A stretch of DNA of 64,000 nt. Source: Aaosphaeria pasadenensis. Lineage: Eukaryota; Ascomycota; Dothideomycetes; Pleosporales. A model generated the notes under the pieces. That model was given only the letters and a program-made list of their open reading frames with translations. It searched no databases and was not told the origin of the DNA. Positions 54,984-64,000 of this stretch are shown in pieces. Each line of letters begins with the position of its first letter. Position 1 is the first letter of the stretch. Where the stretch lies: contig JAKLMB010000026.1 in assembly GCA_022813625.1 (NCBI GenBank), positions 378,983-442,982 of the forward strand. Reading direction: 5' to 3'. Position numbers and translations under genes: made by a program.

Positions 54984-57608
54984 ATGTCTGTTTCGCGCTA
55001 CTTGACAGCGCAAAAGGTCAGCCTACTTGTCTTGGTCAAATTATACTGCGACGCTGTCCTGCCTTCTTCTGCCACGATACCCGTCTTGTCGTTCATTCTC
55101 TCGCAAAATGTTCCCAGGCCATCCTCATTCGCGCGGGGACGGAACAGTCGCCAAGACCACGATGCTTCATTTTCGATTGATGCATTTGAAGAGGTCCTCC
55201 AAGGACATGCTTCCAATATGCCGGGCCGAACGCTTTTAGACATATTTCTCAAGCAGATGTGGGAGGTCAATTCATTCCATGCTTTGCACGAACTCTTCGA
55301 GAGCAGTGGCCACTTGTTAGCCAGAGGTCCTGGAGACCCAGATCGTATAGAACCAGAATATCAAGACCAAGTGCTGTTAGCACAGGCATCTCCATTAGGA
55401 CTTTTTGTCCGAAGGATGCAGGTAGAATTCCACCGACTGCCATTTGACGATGCAATGAGAGTTTGGTCATCGTTCATTGTCTACCGAGCACCCACAGCAC
55501 AGTGGAACAAGAGGATCGCAGGTCTGGCGGGTACGTCTGGAATCGATCGAAATGCAGCGGAGCTAGGTATCGGGCCTGGTGATAAGTTGTTCGACTTGGC
55601 CTATGGCGACCTTGCTGATGAGGACGTGTCGAGTGACGCACTAAGTGTAGAGGACTTTAGCCGGTTACTTGAATTTCAATGCGACAAATTACAAAGTCAG
55701 TACACGCTGTATCATCATTTTTGGAATGTATCTGACCTTTTAGGCCTTGGTTGTCGGGTGTCAGATGAGATGCGAGTGAAGTTGCGGTCCATGTTTGGCC
55801 CTTCTGGGGTCGCTTTGCGCCAAACACATCTAGTGGAGTTCTTTGATGCGTGGAAGGCAGGAGAGTACACCTCGGCCTTTGATAGATTACATCAATATTT
55901 CGATTATGCTGTGCAAACACAGCAGCGGACTCACTATCAGTACGCTCTTCTGCATATGGCGGTTCTGCAGGCAGAATTTAGTTGTTTCAGCGAGGCCGTT
56001 GCTGCTATCAATGAAGCAATTACAACCGCACGGGAGAACCAAGACATGCACTGCTTGAACTTCAGCTTGAGCTGGTTAAATCATATGAGTAAAGCATACC
56101 CTAAACAATTGAAGGCGTCTGGGTACATGGGCACGCTGGGATCCGAACGGGACGGATTGACGTATCTCAAGGCAAGGGCGAAAGAATCAGAGATGTACCC
56201 TTTGCTGAGCTCTACATTGCTGAATGAGGCATCTTTATTCCTCGGGACGGTTGGTTCCCGCACTATCTGAGCTTCGCTGACAATCGCTTACACTTGAATG
56301 CAGGGAGATTCGGTCGTTCGTGCGTTTGAGTACATGTACCAAGCTTCACATCTGAACATAAGGGAGCACATAAACAACCATGGCAGTCACGCACTTCTGC
56401 AGTCGACAATATACGCCCGCTTAGGCGTTACGCATCTGTCACACATGTACTGCGACCTCCTTCTAGATTGCTATCAGGATGGGTGCCCCTTTGATAATGT
56501 TATGCGAGCTATTAGTCGCCGTGCATTTACTGTAAGCAAAATGCGTTGTACGTTGATTGAAATATAACTAAGGATGCAGGCTATGAATCATGGTCGTTTT
56601 GATGATGCACTGAATCACATGGACACGATCGACCCGTCCTTTCATCGAACGCTCAAGTTCCATCGCTTCATCTTCCTCGGTACAGGCTTGATCAAGTTTA
56701 AGAGGGCTATTCGACGGTAAGAAAAGAAGTCTGATTCTCATATCGCAGAGTGCTGATCGATTAGCACCGACTGGGATGCCTGCGAATCGTTCATTCCCTT
56801 GCTCCAGCCAGATACATCGACCGACCCTGAACTCGCATATGTGCTGGCCGAAGCTCAAATTGATTACCTCATCTCACGTGGGTATTACGATCAAGCTTTC
56901 GCCATGATTGAAGATACAGTGACCTCTTTAAGAGAAGAGGGCGCTGATATCATCATGCGTGTCAACATGTTGATCGCGAAGGCCACGCTATTCGCGAAGG
57001 TGGGAAGCCCACAACGAGGTTTCAGTATCGCATTAAGAGCGGCCAACGTGGCCTTCAAGGCTAGGCTGATGCCAGCTTTGTGGAAAGCCGTGGGGTTGCT
57101 ATGTAATGTTCTGAATTCGATTGGCGAGTATCAAGCAGCAATGAGGCTGCTCCATGCCGTAATACCACAGGTTGGTACACCCACGTTCGGGGATGGGTCC
57201 AGTCTCTTAACTAACACTTGCCTCCAGTCCTTAGAAAACTCAGACTCGATGCTGATTGGAACCCTCTATTCGAATATAGCGGATTCATACATGGGCCTTG
57301 CTGGTCTGGATGACCCGTCTAGCGCCAATGGTAGTCGCTCCTACGCGACGAACATCAGCCGCGCCGATCTCTACATAGACCGAGCCCGCGATTGTGAGTA
57401 AGAATGCTACCGGAAGGAAGTTGGCTAATATTGGGTAGACTTCAAGAAGGTTGAAGACATCGAGTATGAATGCGAACAGTTGATGAAGAAGGCTTTCATT
57501 GCAAAGTTGCGTGGGGACGAAAAGGTTGCTGATGAATGGGCTCATAATCACAACCGAGTGTGGGAGGCGGGCAAAGCAAAACTTCTTATCGGAGAAGCTG
57601 TTGACTAG
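54984..57608 (+). CDS. APC5: anaphase-promoting complex subunit 5
   Basis: A scaffold subunit of the APC/C ubiquitin ligase that drives mitotic exit. Six exons (54984-56249, 56304-56531, 56580-56716, 56765-57170, 57228-57393, 57439-57608) give 790 residues. The N-terminus (SRYLTAQKVSLLVLVKLYCD) and the DFSRLLEFQCDKLQSQYTLY segment are characteristic. TPR-like helices follow (HYQYALLHMAVLQAEFSCF, SVVRAFEYMYQASHLNI, ISRGYYDQAFAMIED). The fourth intron is 57 nt, stop-free and a multiple of three, so retention would add 19 residues; its CTAAC branch site argues that it is a real intron. The first intron uses a weak GTTGGT donor. Confidence 0.87.
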
Positions 57609-57843
57609 AACAATGTTCCATAGACACTTGTTCGGAGGAAATGTGTTCAACAATCCACGGCTATCCAAGATTGTCGGAGCTTGGTAGTGATCTCGACAAA
57701 AGAAATAAGATTGCTAGTCTTGGTCACCTGCAGCGAGCGTGCGCCCTGTCTATTTACAATGCCAATTCCACAGGACTGGTTCCTCCATGTTTGATGGTTG
57801 TTCTTGTTATACAGAGGGATATTGTAGAAGTGCATGAAGCGAT

Positions 57844-58579
57844 TTACTCGTCCTTCTTGTGGTAGTTGACCTTATCGTTCCAGAAAAGGGTCTGTAAACT
57901 CGGTCAGCGATGGCTTCTTCTGGCGTTTGGCATGCTGTACCTTGTCACCGTCGCCAAACCAGAAGTTCTTGGTGCGGATGTTCTGGTATGGGTATTCAAC
58001 CTTGTCCTCGAGCTTGGGTCCATGGGCAACGTGCTCCCAGTGGGCGTCCCATCGAATCTTGGCATTGACGGAAGCGACAATGAGAGCAGGAACGGCGACG
58101 CTGAAGTATTGTTAGTATGTATTGTGAACCCGGAAGCGCTTTCTTAGATGGCGTGATACGGCTGATAGAGTCCTTTGGGGGGCCACAAAACATCTGTTTC
58201 ATGCACCGGAAGGTTTGGTGATAGAACGGCAGGCAATAAAAGTGCCCAAACGAGCGCAATTGAATGCTTGATAGCATTGGGGAATGTTGTGGAAGCCTTA
58301 CTAAAGAGTGAGCTTGCGCCAGAATTCTGCAAGGATCCAAGTTAGCAAGTCATTCGAAATAGCATGTAACCCCGGCTGAAGATGAGGGAATTCCAGCTAT
58401 GACTGACCTCCGCTCTCACCAGCGTGCTCTGCAATCTTAGCACGCTCACGGTTGAACTCGTTGTCCTCTGCACCAGCGAATTGCTTCGGGCTCTCGGAGC
58501 TGTAGTTGCGGCGGCGGAGGGCGCTGCGGGCGACGCCGAATCGCTGGGAGGAGCGGAACATCATACGCTGGGCGAACAT
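57844..58579 (-). CDS. COX13: cytochrome c oxidase subunit VIa
   Basis: A small inner-membrane subunit of complex IV. Four exons (58579-58408, 58326-58302, 58100-57941, 57891-57844) give 134 residues. The presequence is basic (MFAQRMMFRSSQRFG). The mature protein reads EFWRKLTLYVAVPALIVAS, then HWEHVAHGPKLEDKVEYPY, QNIRTKNFWFGDGDKTLFW, and ends HKKDE: the full COX6A pattern. The second exon is only 25 nt and supplies EFWRKLTL. It converges on APC5 (235-bp gap) and diverges from APN2, the standard order next to the mating-type locus. Confidence 0.93.
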
Positions 58580-58901
58580 TGTTGCGTCTGTCGGTCGTGG
58601 TGGAGTGGAGAGTTGCCAATTGGGGGCGTGGAGCTGGTGGGATGCTTTGGGATGTCGAAGGTTGAAGTTGAGCTTGATGCACAGAAGCGACATCAGGTGA
58701 GGCTTGGCGCGTTTGCTTCGTTTGTCCTAGCTGTCTGACAAACGTGACGTCGTGATTGATCGAACTAACAAGACGTCCCTAGCCGCGTTCCAGGTTCCAA
58801 AACTACTGGAGATTAACAAGACGCGTTTACTGAAGTGAAATAGATACGTTTCATTGCGCACAAGTGATGTCTCACGTCAGTGGCTCAGATTGGTGGCAGC
58901 A
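58580..58901. promoter_or_regulatory. shared divergent promoter of COX13 and APN2
   Basis: 322 bp between the diverging starts. A TGACGTC word at 58745-58751 resembles a CRE/ATF-type site; its use is not shown. Confidence 0.4.
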
Positions 58902-60823
58902 ATGGTTCGCATCACGACTTGGAATGTCAACGGCATCCGTAATCCGTTCGGGTATCAACCATGGCGCGAGAACAGGACTTTCAATGCCATGTTCGATATA
59001 TTAGAGGCCGACATCGTAATCATGCAAGAACTGAAGATTCAAAGGAAGGATCTTCGTGACGACATGGTGATGGTCCCCGGCTGGGACTGTTATTTCAGTC
59101 TACCGAAGCATAAGAAAGGTACAGATTCTTGTTCTACCACTATCTATCAGCGCTTAACACGCATAGGTTACTCGGGCGTTGGTATATACACACGTCAATC
59201 TGCCTGCGCGCCTATTCGAGCCGAAGAGGGTCTCCTAGGTGTTCTACATCCTCCTGGTTCATCTGTGGCATATCGTGAACTCCCGGAAAATGAGTGCATC
59301 GGCGGCTATCCTAGCCAGGACCAAATAGCAGACTGGGGAGTTGATCCATTATATCTTGATTCTGAAGGGCGTTGCCTTGCTCTTGAATTCCCGGCCTTCG
59401 TTCTCTTTGGCGTCTACAGCCCAGCAAACAGCAACGGGCAAAGGGACAGCTTCCGCTATGGGTATCTCTGCGCCCTCGATGCCCGCATACGGAGCCTTGT
59501 CAAGATGGGCAAGAATGTCATCCTCACTGGCGATCTCAATGTCTCTAGAGAGGGCATCGACACAGCGAATTCCCTTGAGCAAATCAAATTGGAAGGTCTG
59601 GATGCGTATCTCAGTTCACCAAATAGGCGTCTCTTCAACCAACTTGTGTGCAATGGAAGAGTTATCGGCGAACGTGACACAGGAAGGGAGGAGCCGGTGT
59701 TGTGGGACATTTGCCGCGAGTTCCACCCCACTAGAGAAGGCATGTATACCCACTGGGAGCAGAAGATCAATGCGCGACCTGGAAATTTTGGTTCTCGAAT
59801 TGACTATGTTCTGTGCAACAAGGAGATCAGCCATTGGTTTTGTGATTCCAATATTCAGGAAGGCTTGATGGGCTCAGATCACTGCCCTGTGTATGCTACG
59901 ACGAAGGATGTCGTGGAATGGCGCGGCGAGCAAGTCCACATCACAGATATACTCAACCCCTCCGGTGTGTTTCAAGACGGCAAGCGATGCAAGGAATTCG
60001 ACCCAAACAAAAACCTGCTGGCGATGTCAGGCAAGCTGCTTCCTGAATTCGATGGCCGTCAGAGTATCAAGGCGATGTTCGCCAGAAAACCTTCAGTCCT
60101 AATTGAAGGGCCGTTGGGAACAAATGCAGCCTCCAATGGAGTTCATCTTCTCGATTCATCGATACCCAAAAGTTCACAAGATGCGAAGACTGAAAGCGGC
60201 ACCACTCAAACGGCCACTGACTTAACTTCGATGAGTCCTCGTAAGATATCGCAAAAACGTCCTGCTCCTGCATCGCCAGCCAAATCCACGAAGCGATCCA
60301 AACCATCGATGGGTGCCTCAAACGCAAAACCGCTCGCCAAAGGACAGCAATCTCTCAAAGGGTTTTTCGCACCCAGAACTAGCTCGACGAAACCCGAGCC
60401 CAGTTCCAATCATTCGAGTCAAATATCAGATTCACTCTCACTGGATAGGCAATCGCCTGGGCCAGATATAGCACCGATGCTTTCGCCTTCCTCTGTCTCC
60501 GCATCCGTCCTTGATCCGGAGCCATTCATTGATCCAGAAGCCTCAAAGGAAGGCTGGACAAAATTGTTCTCTAGGAAACCCCTACCGCGCTGTGAGGGGC
60601 ACGGCGACGAGTGCATCAGCTATACTACGAAGAAGCCTGGCGCTAATTGTGGGCGGATGTTCTATCTTTGCCCTAGGTAAGATCTGGTAATTGCAGATTC
60701 TCTTTGTAAGCCGCTGACGATTCCATTGACAGACCGGTCGGACCAACAGGGCAGAAAGAGCGCGGAACGCAATGGCGGTGCCCGACATTTATTTGGGCAA
60801 GTGATTGGAAGAGCGCAGGGTGA
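58902..60823 (+). CDS. APN2: AP endonuclease 2 (class II, exonuclease III family)
   Basis: Cuts DNA at abasic sites during base-excision repair in the nucleus. Three exons (58902-59118, 59167-60676, 60733-60823) give 605 residues. The start at 58902 puts the catalytic domain at the N-terminus: TWNVNGIR (6-13), E43 in MQELK, GDLNVS, and GSDHCPV. A disordered linker carries a PCNA-binding box (QQSLKGFF). The C-terminus has the GRF zinc finger (RCEGHGDEC to RGTQWRCPTF), completed by the third exon. The first intron (48 nt) is stop-free and a multiple of three; removing it gives HKKGYSGVGIYTR, the family form. In many Pezizomycotina APN2 directly borders the MAT locus. Confidence 0.93.
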
Positions 60824-63800
60824 AGACGTCGATGCGGAAGGTCTTTGGACAAAGAAAGCTTGCTACCCGCTTGGCTAATAATGCTCTGCACAAGCCTGCC
60901 TGTACCTTCCGAGGCGCTCTCCGACGACTCTCTAGAGCACTCTTCCCTCAAATCAGCTCCAGAATTGCGAAGAGCAAGCACTACATGAGGGCACATCATC
61001 AGCGTTGGCTGGTTCGATTCTGGCAAAGGCACGCAATGCGGTATGTCCCGGACCCATTCGATCTGCACAGAAGGGTGTAAGGGTGAAATGCCCCCTTTGT
61101 GAGGAATCCCATTATTGGAATGTTGGGACCCTTGAGTGGGAGGCGAGGAGGGATCCTCTGGACATGACATGTACGAGTAATAGTTATGACGGTTGCTGCA
61201 AATGCGCGTGATGAGGACAGGAATTACCTTAAAGAGATAGCGGTGGTGGCGTGTGGGGTCGACGTGGACCCTCCCACCCTCCTTATTGGTTACTAAGCAC
61301 AAGAACCTCAATCGACCTTAACAGTAATGGGAATTGGATTAAACCTGATAATTTCTTACTCTCAAGTTGCTAGAACAGGTTGTATGATTACTGCCAAAGT
61401 TTTGTTCTCGTTAATATCTGATTTGTATCTTGACGAGCCTGTCGACGTCACGCGAGGCGATTCGTTGACAAGTTCTCCTGATTCAGAACAGGGAAGCTAT
61501 CATTTGATTGTCTTTGCCAACTCAAGCCTAATAATGTTCAGCGGTCCAATACTAGATAGTCGCTTGTACTTGGAAGGGCACATTGTCTTGGCCTAGAACA
61601 TCATTCTTTACGGCCTTGGAATATTTTCAACACATTGCTTTCGTCTGTAATGGGCTTTGCTCTTGCCTTATCCTTGCGTTCAGTTTGAGTGGCGCCCACT
61701 ACGGCGTTTGGCTTTGTTGTAGCCCGCTTCATCAAACAAAGATTTCTACCATGTCTTGATGCCCCTATATCGCTACGCCTCATCCGATACCCAGACATCT
61801 AGCTTCGTCCATATACAGTCTATGTCTTGCCGGTACTATTGGAAAAGGCTGGCTTCTGTCGAATTCTAGAGCTATGCGCGTTGACAGAGGCAATCCAGCA
61901 GAGACCCTTGCTCAAGTGGATGGCTTGGATGAAAAACTGAGCTGACACTGCACAAATACTATCTATGCACGCCGTCTTCTCTGACATCCATCGATACAAA
62001 GGCGATTGGTCAAAGTTAGATATCTTGGCCACGGCTTGGTTTAGTGCCCTGGGTTGACACTGAGAGGAAGGATATTTCCACGCTCCTTCGTTAGGTCCAC
62101 CCGCTGATCTGGACCCATTCTTGGATGCCCATAGTTATGGTAATATGATCACACATCAGCACAAAAGCCTGCTCCAACCCCCTGTCTGATCGTCAACTCT
62201 AATCGTATATCCTCCTATCTTCGAATTGTAACTGTACTTAACTTTGTTAACAAACTGTTCCACTGCAGACTCAACTTTGAATCGAAATCTTTTACAGTGT
62301 AAGTACCTCAGTCGCTATTCCCACTGCAATTCGACTTGTCCCGAACTGATAATGCATCATAAAAGAGGGAACCTCCTTAGAAGGTTGACTGCTCCCACCA
62401 TACGAATTCGGCCGATACCACTCTCCTTAGAGTGGGTCAATCTTGAATTTCCCATCGTTTTATCTGGCCGTGAAGCGGCTTTCGAATGCAATACGGATGA
62501 ACATTATCGGTTGGACGCGACATCGGACGACAGTCAGTTTACGATAACTGATCTCAAGAAAACGCATATACCTTCCCAACGACGTTGATAATATATATAT
62601 TAACCTCCTTCCCACTGAGGTGACCTTTGGACAAGGCATCTATGGGGTATGATGTATTGACTCTCTGACGGAGTATTCACCAAAGATAAATTATCAGAGC
62701 CACGCCTCTTTTGCCGTCACCATCAGAAGAAACCAAGAATTGAAAACTGCACCAACAATCAAAAGTTACATCCTGTGACAGCTAAACATCAAGCTCCGTA
62801 CTCAACGGGATCAGATCAACAATCCCCTGAATCCAAATATAGATGATGGGGAGGACTTGATCCTCGAGAATTGTGACCCAACTGGCCAATTGCACAGACG
62901 CAACACCGTCGATATACCCCAATCTATTGTGGAAAAACCACCAGTTGGAGCTTATTCGCGACTCCCTTTTAACTCCCAGATTTGTGTTCCGTGGAAAACC
63001 TTGGTCTCTGCCAGCCAGGCTGATCGGTTCGAACAGCAATCACAACACGAGCACTCTGTCGGTAACCGCTGGAATACCGCGGTACTGTCTGGCTCCATTT
63101 CATCTATTTCCCACTGCCTCAAGATTGGACATCATATACGTCATCTCTCTCGCGGATGAGCAAATCTCCTTCTAGCTGAAACTCCCAACCCCTTAGTGGA
63201 TCTCTTCAGACTGAAGAGTAAGGTGAAGGCACTGTTTGCGCAGCGGCGACACATCTTGACGCAACCAGCCACCTCTTTTGCAGTTCGATCTTCACTCCCG
63301 CACTTTCAGTGTCTAAAGTGAAACTCAGGCACGGATCTTGCCGACGAAAATTCACATGTTTTGTGAGTAGTTTCCCCTCTTCGGATTATACATCTCACCA
63401 ATCTGTTGCTTTGGATACCAGGCAACTCGCGCCTCGCCAGACGAAAAGCAGTCGCTTAAGCTAAAGCAACAACAACAACACCACCACCACCACCCCGCCG
63501 CCACTACTACAAAACATCATAATTCACTTTGCTTTCAATATACACGCCCTTGTTCTATTTTCACTTTTACATAACGAAACAGGTGACCTGTTACACACCG
63601 CCAATCCCGTCGCTTTTCATAGGCAGGTAAGTCGGTCACTGGACCCGCAACCGCTCACCTTCACTTCGTCGCTCTCGTCCTCCTCCTCTCACTTCTATTT
63701 CTCTCTCTGCTCAAGTGAGAATTTGCCAGGTTGCTAACTAGCCTCCCAGCCACCCCGCCCACTGGAAGGTATTTGAGGCCGCGTCTGCTCGCCTTCAACC

Positions 63801-63962
63801 TTCTTCCCAACACCAACTTTTTCCCTTACACCTACGTTTGTCCCAACGCCAACCTACACCGAAAACCCAATACCTTCTACTTCAACTTCTTTCAGCTATC
63901 TCAGCGTTATCGAGATCATCTCTGCTTTCAACACCCGAACAAACTTCATCATCGACACAACC
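60824..63962. other. 3.1-kb stretch after APN2 with no recognisable gene
   Basis: This is where a MAT gene would be expected. Open frames are short (at most 114 codons on the plus strand); none shows an HMG-box or alpha-box motif or any other family. A 212-codon minus frame over the APN2 end is an antisense shadow. The last 700 bp form a pyrimidine-rich leader with CAA and CAC runs (63466-63495) feeding the gene that starts at 63963. Confidence 0.6.
63627..63749 (+). other. possible 5' UTR intron
   Basis: GTAAGT at 63627 is followed by a CTAAC branch-like word at about 63734 and a CCCAG acceptor ending at 63749. A second candidate, GTGAGT at 63363 to CCAG at 63421, lies upstream. Both precede the ATG at 63963. 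Confidence 0.45.
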
Positions 63963-64000
63963 ATGTCTTCCATGATGCAGTCTGCTTCTCGCGAGCCTAC
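63963..64000 (+). CDS. start of an unidentified gene (partial, right edge)
   Basis: An ATG preceded by ACAACC and a long pyrimidine-rich leader opens the frame MSSMMQSASREP, which runs off the window. The favourable context (A at -3) and the leader make a real start likely. Twelve residues are too few to name it; it does not begin like SLA2. Confidence 0.55.
   Translation, partial: MSSMMQSASREP

Noticed and set aside
61005..61025. tRNA B-box-like GGTTCGATTC word
   Set aside because: No matching T-stem pairing, A-box or acceptor stem could be found around it.
60673..61311. 212-codon minus-strand frame beyond APN2
   Set aside because: It overlaps the spliced APN2 end and zinc finger in antisense and shows no family features or MAT motif.
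62244..62588. Possible small gene in the expected MAT interval
   Set aside because: No HMG-box or alpha-box residues, no splice-extended frame found and no upstream promoter signal; left as non-coding.

Overview
The window reads as nuclear chromosomal DNA of a filamentous ascomycete (Pezizomycotina). Coding exons are split by short introns (mostly 45-110 nt) with GTAAGT-like donors, CTAAC/CTGAC branch sites and YAG acceptors. The genes are typical fungal ones (Zn2Cys6 regulator, MED12 with polyglutamine, DAL5-type and DHA1-type permeases, COX13-APN2-APC5 block). I cannot fix the class. Gene models below were built by eye: exons were joined where splice signals restore a continuous, family-like protein.

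Layout, left to right. 1-633: end of a gene with a 45-bp coding repeat. 634-4046: no gene seen. 4047-7397: secreted M14 carboxypeptidase and a glycine-zipper protein. 7960-16235: four genes in tandem on the minus strand, namely a secreted AIM6-like phosphodiesterase, a Gemin2-like protein, SCO1 and a DHA1 transporter. 17703-26590: a probable uronic-acid polysaccharide locus with a Zn2Cys6 regulator, a GH88 unsaturated glucuronyl hydrolase (tail to tail with the regulator and overlapping it by 6 bp), an anion:cation symporter of the DAL5 type, and a divergently transcribed secreted alginate-lyase-like enzyme. 27399-28847: an unrecognised, probably nuclear protein.

29776-35418: one eight-exon gene for a 1748-residue ankyrin protein with an N-terminal nucleotidyltransferase-like region. 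36816-42094: MED12/SRB8. 42095-46334: 4.2 kb of repeat-rich non-coding DNA. 46335-49222: Asterix (PAT complex) in eight tiny exons, then translation factor eIF1. 49930-53229: an MBA1/mL45-type mitochondrial ribosome protein and the RIM2 pyrimidine nucleotide carrier.

53576-60823: CIA30, APC5, COX13 and APN2, the gene set that flanks the mating-type locus in many Pezizomycotina. The next 3.1 kb (60824-63962), where a MAT gene would be expected, holds no recognisable alpha-box or HMG-box gene. A new gene starts at 63963 and runs off the right edge.

Functional themes: the 17.7-26.6 kb locus has the parts needed to cut an acidic polysaccharide outside the cell, import the acidic oligomers, hydrolyse the unsaturated ends and control the pathway. 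The right third is rich in genes for mitochondrial respiration and gene expression (RIM2, CIA30, COX13, MBA1-like; SCO1 lies further left).
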